From NCBI GenBank assembly GCA_041390145.1, contig JAWKQM010000004.1, positions 186,001 through 250,000 of the forward strand: a stretch of 64,000 bases of DNA, written 5' to 3'. Source of the stretch: Gemmatimonadales bacterium. Lineage in GTDB: Bacteria; Gemmatimonadota; Gemmatimonadetes; Gemmatimonadales; GWC2-71-9. The translations under genes and the position numbers were made by a program. The notes beneath the pieces are model-generated. The model ran no database searches. It saw only the letters and a list, made by a program, of their open reading frames with translations, and was not told the origin of the DNA. Shown piece by piece: positions 7,747-15,289 of the stretch (position 1 is the stretch's first letter; each line of letters starts with the position of its first letter).

Positions 7747-10159
7747 CGCGGCCCCCTCCCTCCAGCAGGTCGTCGCTGACCACCGCCACCCGGCGGGCCG
7801 GGTCCCGCTCGACGCGAATGATGCGATCGAAGCCTTCCCGCACCGACTCGATATGGGTAATGAGCACCACCTGCGGGAAGCGGTCCGCGAGGCTCCGCAG
7901 CAGGACCATCACCGCGCCGCGCCGTTCTTCGTCGAGCGAGCCGAAGATCTCGTCGAGCACCAGGAGGGAGAGCGGCTGTCCCGCCCGCTCGGCAATCATC
8001 TGGCTGATGGCAAGCCGCAGCGCCAGGTACGCCACGTCCTCCTCGCCGCCGGAAATGACCGGCTTGGCCTCGCCCTCGTCCACCAGCGTCGGCGTGTAGC
8101 TCTCGTCGAGTTCGAGGTCGGTGTAGCGGCCGTTGGTAAGGTCGCGGAGAAAGCTCGACGCCAGTTCCGACAGGTCGGGCCGAAGCTGGGTGTTCAGGTC
8201 GGTTCGCAAGTCGGTCAGCGCCCGGTCGAGTTCCTGCGTCACGAGGAATCGTGCCTCCACCCGCTTGACCTCCGCCTCGCGCGCCAGGCGTTCCGTCCGG
8301 CGCTGCGCCGCCGCGCGCGCCGCCTCCTCCGCCGTCGCCCGCTCTCCCTTCGCCTCCACCACCTGCAGCTCCGCCCGGCGCCGCTCCTCCTCCGCCGCCG
8401 CCACCAGCGCGCGCACCTCCTCGAACGCCGGCTCCGAGAATCCGAGTTCCTGCCGCTGATGCCGAAGCGCCGTAAGGACTTCCTCGCGGACGCTCACCGC
8501 CTGCTCCGCAGCCAGGAGTTCCGGCGCCAGGCGGGCGGCGCGCTCCGCGAGCCCCCGGTACCGCTCGGCCTCCAGCGCCTTGGCCTCCAGCGCCTTGAGC
8601 TCCTGACGGACCACCTTGTGTCGCTCCGGATCGTAGGTCCCCTCCGCCCCCTTGAGCGACGCCTGCAACTCGGCGAGGATGCGCTCCTGTTGCACCCGCT
8701 TCTCCCGAAGCGTGGGGGCCTCCTTCAGCGGCGACTCCAGCCGCCCGACGGCGGCCGCGGCCGCTTCGGCGGCGGCCTCCGCCTTCAGACGCAGCGCCTC
8801 CAGCTCCCGGACCTCCGCCGGCTCCGGCTCCAGCTGCGCCACCCGCTTCCGGTAGAAGTTGCCGTTGAACTTCACTTCCTCGACCTGGCGCCCGAGCACT
8901 TCGCGCACCGACTCAAAGTCCTCCCCGAGCGGGCGGGAGCAAGTCGGGCACGCTCCTTCCTTCCCCGCCTCGGTGATGCGGTCAAACTGCTCCTGCAGGT
9001 CGCGATACTGGTCGCGGAGCGCCAGCAGCTTGGTGCGCGCGTCCTGCAGATCGCGCACCCAGGCCGTGTGCTTCTCTTCCGCCTGCTCCGCCGCCGTCAG
9101 CGAGGCGGCACGCGCCGTGGCGGCGGCTCCCCTCGCCGCCTCAAGCTGTTCTGCCGTGGGCAGCGCACCGAGCCGCTGGTCGAGGTCGGCGAGGGTCGCC
9201 TTTGCGGCCTCGATCTTCGCGGCAAGTGCAGCCCGGTGCGAGGACGCCGCGTAGAGCTGCTGCAGCGTCTCGTTCTCCGCGCGCAGTCCCGGCAGCGGTG
9301 CCAGCTCCTCGCTGAGCGCGACGAGGTTGGTCTGCGCCTGGAGGGCGTCGGCGATCTGTCGGTCGAGATCGCGCGTCCGCTCCTGGGACGTTGTCACCTG
9401 GTGCTCAGCGACCCGGATGTCGCCCTCGAGCGACTGCACGCGGGTCCGGAGCTGCTGCATCGTGTCCCACCGGGGTGTCACCTCCGCCAGCCGCGCCACC
9501 GCCGTCCGCACCGCCTCCTGCGCCTTCGTGTCCCGTTCGCTCGCCGCCGCCGCCAGGCCCGCGACCCGCTGCTCCTCGGCCTCGAGCGCCCCGGCGTCCA
9601 GCAGCCCCGCCTGCAGCGCCTGCAACCGTGCGCGCAGTTCGCTCCGCGTCTCCTTCAACGTCTCCTGGGCCACACGAAGCCGCTCGAAGCCGAGCACCCG
9701 GGCGAGGAACTGTGCCCGCTCCGGAGCGCTCATCTTGGCCATGACCATCAGGTCCTTCTGGCCGGTGAAGTAGGTGTTGAAGAACTCGGCCCGGGTCATC
9801 CCGAGGAGGTGCGACAATTTCTCGGTGACGGTTCCGAGGCTGTTGGCAATCGGGGCGGGGTCGCCGTCCTGGAAGAGCTCGGCCTGGCTGAGGCTCCGGA
9901 CTACCCGGAATTCATGGGCACCGAGGGCGAAGTCGAGTTCCACCCGGACCGGCGAGCGGGGGGGGGCGCCGCGGCGGCGAATGGAATCGCGGGTGCCGCG
10001 GGCCGCCGGGGTCCCGTACATCGCGAAGGCGATCGCCTCGAGCAGCGTGGACTTGCCGGAACCGTTGGCGCCCACGATGCCGGTCAGGCCGGCGCCGAGG
10101 ACAAGTTCGGAGTCCTCGTGCTGGCGGAAGTTGACGAGCCGGAGGCGGTGGATCTGCAT
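7733..10159 (-). CDS. sbcC: SbcC/Rad50-type SMC-like ATPase
   Basis: 808 residues with the Rad50 plan: N-terminal Walker A GANGSGKST (30-38), a long Glu/Ala/Arg-rich coiled coil, a zinc-hook CPTC (Cys404, Cys407) near the middle, a second coiled coil, then signature ISGGEEDVAYLALRLA and Walker B LSLLVLDEIFGSLDEERR. With SbcD/Mre11 it forms the ATP-gated complex that clips and resects DNA ends and hairpins. It is shorter than E. coli SbcC (about 1050) and closer to archaeal Rad50. The start ATG shares one base with the sbcD stop (TGATG). Confidence 0.93.
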   Translation of the reverse strand: MQIHRLRLVNFRQHEDSELVLGAGLTGIVGANGSGKSTLLEAIAFAMYGTPAARGTRDSIRRRGAPPRSPVRVELDFALGAHEFRVVRSLSQAELFQDGDPAPIANSLGTVTEKLSHLLGMTRAEFFNTYFTGQKDLMVMAKMSAPERAQFLARVLGFERLRVAQETLKETRSELRARLQALQAGLLDAGALEAEEQRVAGLAAAASERDTKAQEAVRTAVARLAEVTPRWDTMQQLRTRVQSLEGDIRVAEHQVTTSQERTRDLDRQIADALQAQTNLVALSEELAPLPGLRAENETLQQLYAASSHRAALAAKIEAAKATLADLDQRLGALPTAEQLEAARGAAATARAASLTAAEQAEEKHTAWVRDLQDARTKLLALRDQYRDLQEQFDRITEAGKEGACPTCSRPLGEDFESVREVLGRQVEEVKFNGNFYRKRVAQLEPEPAEVRELEALRLKAEAAAEAAAAAVGRLESPLKEAPTLREKRVQQERILAELQASLKGAEGTYDPERHKVVRQELKALEAKALEAERYRGLAERAARLAPELLAAEQAVSVREEVLTALRHQRQELGFSEPAFEEVRALVAAAEEERRRAELQVVEAKGERATAEEAARAAAQRRTERLAREAEVKRVEARFLVTQELDRALTDLRTDLNTQLRPDLSELASSFLRDLTNGRYTDLELDESYTPTLVDEGEAKPVISGGEEDVAYLALRLAISQMIAERAGQPLSLLVLDEIFGSLDEERRGAVMVLLRSLADRFPQVVLITHIESVREGFDRIIRVERDPARRVAVVSDDLLEGGGRDVAA

Positions 10160-11337
10160 CAGTCCTCCTCCAGCTCGCGTTCGGCCGACGCCACCAGCTC
10201 GACGCCCTCGTTCACGAACGCGGCGCGGTCGATCCCCGCCGGCAACGGCCGTCGACTGAGATAATCCTGCACGATGTCAGGGAGCGTCTGTCGGCGGCCT
10301 GGCGCACCGACTCCCGTCACCCGCGTGGGCTCCGGCCGCCGGAGGTCGAGCTGGAAGTGGAGCGCCTTGGCTTTCCAGCTCCGCAGGACGGCGTGATCGA
10401 GCTGGCGCCCGACGTGCCGAGGGACGCCGGTCACCACGAGGCGGACCACCTGGTCCTCGATGCCGCCCGAGACCGCGTCAACGCGTGCGGTGATGGCCGC
10501 CTGCAGTTCGTCCGGGGCCAGATCGGTGCCGTCGAGCCGGGGGAGGTCGAGCACGCGCCGCGCCGGGACCACCGGCTGTCGCTCGGCGACCCCGGTTTCC
10601 AGGTCCACCAGCAGCCAGCCCTTCCCCTGGACCCCCTTTTCCGCCTCGTCGCGCAGCTCTCCCCACGGGTTGGTACTCACGTATTCCAGCGCGCCACAGT
10701 ACCAGGCCCGCGGGCCGAGCGGAGTCTGGACGTGGTAGTGGCCGAAGGCCACGTAGCTCCACTCCCCAGAACCGAATTCGTCGGGCCGGACGACGGCGCC
10801 GCCGTATTCCACCGCGGAACGGTCCGAGGGAAAGACGCCGTCCACCTCACCGTGCGCCACGAGGATCTCGTACCGTGCGCTCCCGTCGGGCTTCAGCGCC
10901 GGTCGCTCCGGCTGCACCAAGGCCTCGTGGGGGACGGCGAGGACGCTCAACTCCAGCTGCGGATAGCTGAACCGTCGCGCCTCGTGGGTGGCCACATCCA
11001 CGCCGAGTTCGTCGAAGAGTCGGAGGATGCTGCCGGTCTCGGTGGATCGCGGCGTGTCGTGATTCCCGGCGATCAGGACAATCGGGGCGTCCGGAAGCCC
11101 AGCGCGGAGCCGCTGGAACTGCTGGAAGGCGAAGACGATGGCGGCATTGGTGGGCCGGACGGAATGGAAGAGGTCGCCGGCCACGACGATGACATCGGGG
11201 CGCGCGGCCAGGACGCCGTCCACTGCCTGACGAAACGCCATGGCGGTGTCGGCTTCCCGCTGGTTGATGCCGGCGGGGGTCTGCCGATGGTATTGCCGGA
11301 ATCCGAGATGGAGGTCGGCAAGATGGGCGAGTTTCAC
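10159..11337 (-). CDS. sbcD: SbcD/Mre11 nuclease subunit
   Basis: A calcineurin-fold phosphoesterase of 392 residues. The metal motifs are in order: LADLHLG near residue 7, VVAGDLFHSV, LIAGNHDTPRS, and later VAHGEVD and YVAFGHYHVQ. It is the nuclease partner of SbcC. The GTG at 11337 places KLAHLADLHLG at the N-terminus as in the family. An in-frame TTG at 11373 would add 12 residues, and neither has a strong SD. It follows herA after a palindromic repeat and is coupled to sbcC. Confidence 0.93.
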   Translation of the reverse strand: MKLAHLADLHLGFRQYHRQTPAGINQREADTAMAFRQAVDGVLAARPDVIVVAGDLFHSVRPTNAAIVFAFQQFQRLRAGLPDAPIVLIAGNHDTPRSTETGSILRLFDELGVDVATHEARRFSYPQLELSVLAVPHEALVQPERPALKPDGSARYEILVAHGEVDGVFPSDRSAVEYGGAVVRPDEFGSGEWSYVAFGHYHVQTPLGPRAWYCGALEYVSTNPWGELRDEAEKGVQGKGWLLVDLETGVAERQPVVPARRVLDLPRLDGTDLAPDELQAAITARVDAVSGGIEDQVVRLVVTGVPRHVGRQLDHAVLRSWKAKALHFQLDLRRPEPTRVTGVGAPGRRQTLPDIVQDYLSRRPLPAGIDRAAFVNEGVELVASAERELEED

Positions 11338-11386
11338 AGGTAGGAGAATGCGCCTGACAGGGGCGGGAGGCAAGGTACGGGGAGCT

Positions 11387-11485
11387 CACGCGAAGACGCG
11401 AAGACGCGAAGAATTACCCGACTTCGCCCCATTGTTGGTGGGCGGGGTGGGGACAAACACTTTCGCGGCGTCGCGGCTTCGCGTG
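11387..11485. repeat. Interspersed palindrome with an 8-base tandem arm
   Basis: The left arm is three exact copies of CGCGAAGA (11389-11412). The right arm (11461-11485) is its imperfect reverse complement, built from TTCGCGGCG and CGGCTTCGCG units. The pair can fold into a long hairpin lying between herA and sbcD within one operon. The arms resemble those of the element at 6694-6776. A tandem-armed extragenic palindrome of unknown origin is the best description. Confidence 0.65.
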
Positions 11486-11505
11486 CCCCTTGGGAGGGAG
11501 ATCCA

Positions 11506-13344
11506 TTAGGAGTATGGATCCGGCGTCCCGCGCAGGGGGATGACCCCGCTCCGGCGGGTGACGAGCTCCGGCTCGACCCGGCGGCCCAGCGCCGCGGTGA
11601 AGTAGGCCAGCACGTCATCGGGGCGAAGCTGCCGGGTGCGGGCAAGGGCCCTGCGAACATCGTCCTCCCGGCGCCCGTCGACCAGCGTGCGGATCTTGTC
11701 GATCCCGATGGACCGGTCCATCGACCGGAGCTGCTGCGCCACCGCCTCGTCGAATGGCAAGTCGGTGGCGGGCGGGAACTTCTCCACGCCGTCGCGGCCC
11801 GAGAGGACACAGGGCCGTGGAAACCGGATGAAGACCGGCTGCGTGAAGTGCGGGTGGCGCACCATCAGCTCACCCTTGGGGAGGGTCGCGAGCTTGATCT
11901 TGGTGGCCGGGGAGAGTGTGGCGTACCCGGCGGTGGCCAGTTCGTCGGGATCCATCCGTCCGTAGATGGTGGTCCCCGCGTTGCCCACGACCCGCCGCAG
12001 CACCTGCGACCGGAATTGCTGGGCGGAAAACAGCACCAGCCCGAGATAGCGGCCCCGCTCCGACAGGTCGAGGAGCATCTTCCGCACGTAGGTGTCGGTC
12101 CCGTCGGCCGGCGCGTACTTGTTCAGTTCGTCCACGAACACGACCACATGGTCCACGCCGAGGTCCCGCCGCTCGAGATGCTCGCGCAGCTTGCTCACTA
12201 CGCGGGCAAAGACGAGATCCTGCGCCAGCGGATCGACGCTGGCCACATCCACCACGTACACGCCGCGGTCTTCGAAGGCGCCCCACGGCAGGTCGTTCGA
12301 CGCGCCGTCGTCGGTCACCAGCCCCTTGGCACGGGTGGTGATGTTGCCGAGGCGGTTCCGCACCTTTCGGATGGTCGCGATGTGGTGGGTGCGCCAGACG
12401 TCGCCCCGGTTCTTGGTCTCTAGTGAATCGAAGATGGCGCGGAAGAAGGCCTCAAGGTCGGCGAAGGTCAGGACCCGCCAGTCGGTCGGCTGCAGCTCCG
12501 GCGCGTGGAAGTCCTTGCCCACCACCCGGTCCGCCAGGAAATCGATGAAGGCATCGGCCTTCGCGTCCAGGTCGTCGCGGTTGAGCACCACCTCGGCGTA
12601 CTCCAGCACCTCGCGGAGCCCCCAGGTGAGCGGCTCCGTGTTGGCCGCCAGGTCGGGATGGGTGCGCAGGGTGTTGAGGTTGACGCCGTCGGGCTTGCAG
12701 GGGGCGAAGTAGTGGACGTTGTCGAAGGGCTTCGGATCCAGCCCGAGTCGATCGTATGCCGCGAGGTCCTCGGCCGACAGCTCGGCGGGCTGGTCGAGGA
12801 AGCAGAGGTCGGGGCCCTTCACGTTGAAACAGAGCGCGGCCACCGACCCTTTGTGCCTTGGAAAGGTCTGGAAGATGCTCGTGAGGAAGAACTCCACCGC
12901 GCTGGTCTTGGTGGCGAGGCCCGACACGCCGGTGATGTTGAGGTGCGCCGCCTCGGGGCCGAGGAGGAAGTCGGCGTCGAGGTAGACGGGCGCGGCCAGA
13001 CCAGCAGAGCCATAGGTGCCCACCGGGACCCCGGTGGCACGCTCGCCACTCGTGTATGCATCCATCCGCAGCGCGGAACGCACATCCTCGTCGGTGGCCA
13101 TCCGTACTTCGCCGAGCGGGACGGGCTGCAGCGGCTCCTCGGGCTCCTGCCGGAGAACGGCGGCGGTGTAGAGTCGGATTTCAGTGCGGACCGGTCCCGC
13201 CGCTGCAGCCTGGACTGGATCTCCTGCTGCTCCAGCGACGGCGTCGAGCGGCCGGGCCAGGTCGGCGTAGGCTGCCGCATCCATCACCACACCGAAAACG
13301 ACTCGCCCGGGGGCATCGACGCGCACGATGGCACCGACCCCCAC
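11506..13344 (-). CDS. herA: HerA-like DNA-translocase ATPase
   Basis: 612 residues from the GTG at 13344. It has a HAS-barrel-type N-terminus (VGAIVRVDAPGRVVFGVV), an unusual P-loop GVSGLATKTS in place of GxxGxGKT, Walker B VVVFVDELNKYAP, and arginine-rich elements in the SERGRYLGLVLFSAQQFRSQ region. Archaeal HerA is a hexameric translocase that drives DNA-end resection with NurA and Mre11-Rad50, and sbcD and sbcC follow directly. The true start is probably upstream: the frame stays open and reads IGRVVATELRPSTPHQFHFW before the GTG, which suits the first HAS-barrel strands (see findings). Confidence 0.88.
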   Translation of the reverse strand: MGVGAIVRVDAPGRVVFGVVMDAAAYADLARPLDAVAGAAGDPVQAAAAGPVRTEIRLYTAAVLRQEPEEPLQPVPLGEVRMATDEDVRSALRMDAYTSGERATGVPVGTYGSAGLAAPVYLDADFLLGPEAAHLNITGVSGLATKTSAVEFFLTSIFQTFPRHKGSVAALCFNVKGPDLCFLDQPAELSAEDLAAYDRLGLDPKPFDNVHYFAPCKPDGVNLNTLRTHPDLAANTEPLTWGLREVLEYAEVVLNRDDLDAKADAFIDFLADRVVGKDFHAPELQPTDWRVLTFADLEAFFRAIFDSLETKNRGDVWRTHHIATIRKVRNRLGNITTRAKGLVTDDGASNDLPWGAFEDRGVYVVDVASVDPLAQDLVFARVVSKLREHLERRDLGVDHVVVFVDELNKYAPADGTDTYVRKMLLDLSERGRYLGLVLFSAQQFRSQVLRRVVGNAGTTIYGRMDPDELATAGYATLSPATKIKLATLPKGELMVRHPHFTQPVFIRFPRPCVLSGRDGVEKFPPATDLPFDEAVAQQLRSMDRSIGIDKIRTLVDGRREDDVRRALARTRQLRPDDVLAYFTAALGRRVEPELVTRRSGVIPLRGTPDPYS

Positions 13345-13421
13345 GGGAGATTCACGCGCGGTCCAGAAATGAAATTGATGGGGAGTGGAGGGTCGGAGCT
13401 CGGTGGCGACGACCCGCCCGA

Positions 13422-13922
13422 TCAGATCGGGGCGAATGGCGGAACCTCCGTCAACCAGAACCCGGCGAGACGGCGCTTGTGGTCGAGCTCGACCAGCAGG
13501 TGGTCCGCGACCCGCACCACCTCCACCTCGCGCCGTCCGCCGATGCGGAGGTGGACAATTTTCTCGTCCGGGGTGGCCGAGACCGACAAGGTGGTGTCAA
13601 CCTCGACGGCAGAGACCGATTGCCTCGAGGTCTTGCTGGGAAGCAGTACCTGCCCCGCGCGCGCGCCGTCGGGCGGGGCCAGTCCCGGTACCGTGTCCAC
13701 TTCAGGCCACACGACGACATCGAGGCCGCAGAGCACACCGCCCACCACGTCGAGGACGATGACGGATCCCTCCTCATCAGACAGCTCGACACTCGCCTCC
13801 CGGCCACCGCCCCCCATTGCCGCCCGGAATCCACCGGAGAGAATGTCGGTCTCGACATCCCAGCGCCATTCGACGGAGGGCAGCTTCCCCTCGAGCGGTT
13901 CGACCCGGGTATCGACATTCAT
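13422..13922 (-). CDS. Conserved-looking protein of unknown function in the HerA operon
   Basis: 166 residues, acidic, no signal peptide, helix-poor and beta-rich. An AGGAG sits six bases before the ATG and overlaps the aspartate aminotransferase stop. The C-terminal half reads VDTTLSVSATPDEKIVHLRIG, then strand-rich sequence to PPFAPI. No catalytic residues stand out. It does not show the NurA nuclease acidic motifs that are expected beside herA in archaea, although the position directly upstream of herA would suit a HerA partner. Function unknown. Confidence 0.7.
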   Translation of the reverse strand: MNVDTRVEPLEGKLPSVEWRWDVETDILSGGFRAAMGGGGREASVELSDEEGSVIVLDVVGGVLCGLDVVVWPEVDTVPGLAPPDGARAGQVLLPSKTSRQSVSAVEVDTTLSVSATPDEKIVHLRIGGRREVEVVRVADHLLVELDHKRRLAGFWLTEVPPFAPI

Positions 13923-13931
13923 CGGGCGCTC

Positions 13932-15140
13932 CTACGCGGCCTGGGCAGCGGTGAGCCGGCCAATGAACTTGAGGATGCGGTCCACGCCGGCGTCGAGTTC
14001 CTTGTCCGCCGCAGCATAGCTCAGCCGGACCCACCGGTCGTCCCCAAACGCCGCACCCGGTACCAGCGCGACGCCTTCCTCGGACATGAGCTTCTCGCAG
14101 AAAGCCGCACCGCCACTCCCCGGGCCGGTCAGGCCGTCCACCCGGAAGAAGAAGTAGAAGGCACCGTGCGGTTCCACGAACTCGACACCCGGCACCTCCG
14201 ACCGGAACCGCGCCACGAGACGGTCGCGGCGCGCGCGGAAGGCGGCCACCATCCGGAGGACGTCGGCCTCGACCCGCTCATCGCTGAACGCCGCTGCCGA
14301 GGCCCACTGCGCCGGATGGTTGGCGCCGGTGGTGGTGTGCGACTGCAGCGCCGCCATTCCCTTGAAGACATGGGTCGGCGCCAGGGCGGCCCCGATCCGC
14401 CAGCCGGTCATCGCGTATGCCTTGCTGGCGCCGCAGATCACCACCGTGCGCTCCAGCAGGTCATCGGGGAGGTCGAGGAAGCTCGGCGCCGCCTTCGCAC
14501 CGTAGTTGATCCGCCGGTAGATCTCGTCGGCGATGATCCACACCTCGTTTTTCCTGGCCCACTCCGCAATCGCCTTCAACTCCGGCAGGGTGTAGACCGC
14601 CCCGGTCGGATTGCACGGGGAACAGAGGATGAGCCCCTTGGTGCGCGTGGTGGAGTGGTTGTCGAGTTCCTTGGCGCCGACCTTTAGCCCCCACTCGATG
14701 TCGCCCGGCACCAGCACCGGCTCGGCTCGGCAGAGATGGACGATCTGCGGATACGACACCCACGCGGGCGCGGGAATCAGCACCTGGTCATTGGGCCCGA
14801 AGAGGGTGAAGCAGGCGTTGAAGAGCGAGTGCTTCGAACCCGAACTGACCAGGATGTTGTCTGCGCTGACCGGCCGGCCGCCGCTCAGGGCGGAGAGGTT
14901 CTTCGCGATGGCGGACCGGAGCTCGGGGATGCCCGGGTTCGGCGGATAGTGGGTCATCCCCTTCTGGATGGCCGTGATCCCCGCCTGGGCCGCCACCATG
15001 GGCGTGTCGAAGTCCGGCTCGCCAAGGCTGAGGTCGAAGACCTCCTCACCAGCGGCGCGGCGGCGCTTCGTTTCGGCGCTGATCGCGATCGTCTCGGAGG
15101 GCTTCAGGTGCACCAGGTTCAGCGAGAGCGGTTCGGGCAT
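13932..15140 (-). CDS. aspB: Pyridoxal-phosphate aminotransferase, class I (aspartate aminotransferase type)
   Basis: 402 residues, fold type I. Lys240 in CGASKAYAMTGWRIG is the PLP Schiff-base lysine. NPTGAVYTLPEL, the substrate-carboxylate arginine in WVRLSYA and the N-terminal LSLGEPDFDTP fit the AspB/AAT-I beta branch that transfers between aspartate and 2-oxoglutarate. The ATG at 15140 is the start of the conserved region. A consensus -35-like TTGACA lies at 15201-15206 on the minus strand, but the matching -10 is weak. It heads the minus operon that continues into herA and sbcDC. Confidence 0.9.
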   Translation of the reverse strand: MPEPLSLNLVHLKPSETIAISAETKRRRAAGEEVFDLSLGEPDFDTPMVAAQAGITAIQKGMTHYPPNPGIPELRSAIAKNLSALSGGRPVSADNILVSSGSKHSLFNACFTLFGPNDQVLIPAPAWVSYPQIVHLCRAEPVLVPGDIEWGLKVGAKELDNHSTTRTKGLILCSPCNPTGAVYTLPELKAIAEWARKNEVWIIADEIYRRINYGAKAAPSFLDLPDDLLERTVVICGASKAYAMTGWRIGAALAPTHVFKGMAALQSHTTTGANHPAQWASAAAFSDERVEADVLRMVAAFRARRDRLVARFRSEVPGVEFVEPHGAFYFFFRVDGLTGPGSGGAAFCEKLMSEEGVALVPGAAFGDDRWVRLSYAAADKELDAGVDRILKFIGRLTAAQAA

Positions 15141-15246
15141 CGGGGAGTCCGGAGGGGAGTGGGAATTGTCGAGCCGAAAGCTCCCCACGCCGCGAGGTGA
15201 TGTCAACTGCGTCCCCGGTGGCATCCACAGCGCCGTACGCTTATTC

Positions 15247-15274
15247 TTGAGCCCCGGCGCGAGCCGACTATTTG
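15247..15274 (+). promoter_or_regulatory. Possible promoter of the DbpA-domain gene
   Basis: TTGAGC (15247-15252) and TATTTG (15269-15274) are separated by 16 bases on the plus strand. Transcription would start just before the GAGGG ribosome site of the GTG at 15290. The alternative TTG start at 15272 would lie inside the -10 box, which supports the GTG. Confidence 0.4.
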
Positions 15275-15289
15275 ACAACCGAGGGTCCT

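Noticed and set aside
7733..13344. HerA-SbcDC as an anti-phage defence island
   Set aside because: Neighbours are an aminotransferase, an unknown and a GNAT protein; no nuclease-toxin, Cap4, DUF4297 or other defence partner is present.
13422..13922. The unknown gene before herA as NurA nuclease
   Set aside because: No acidic NurA motif is visible and the length (166) is too short. Position alone was not enough.
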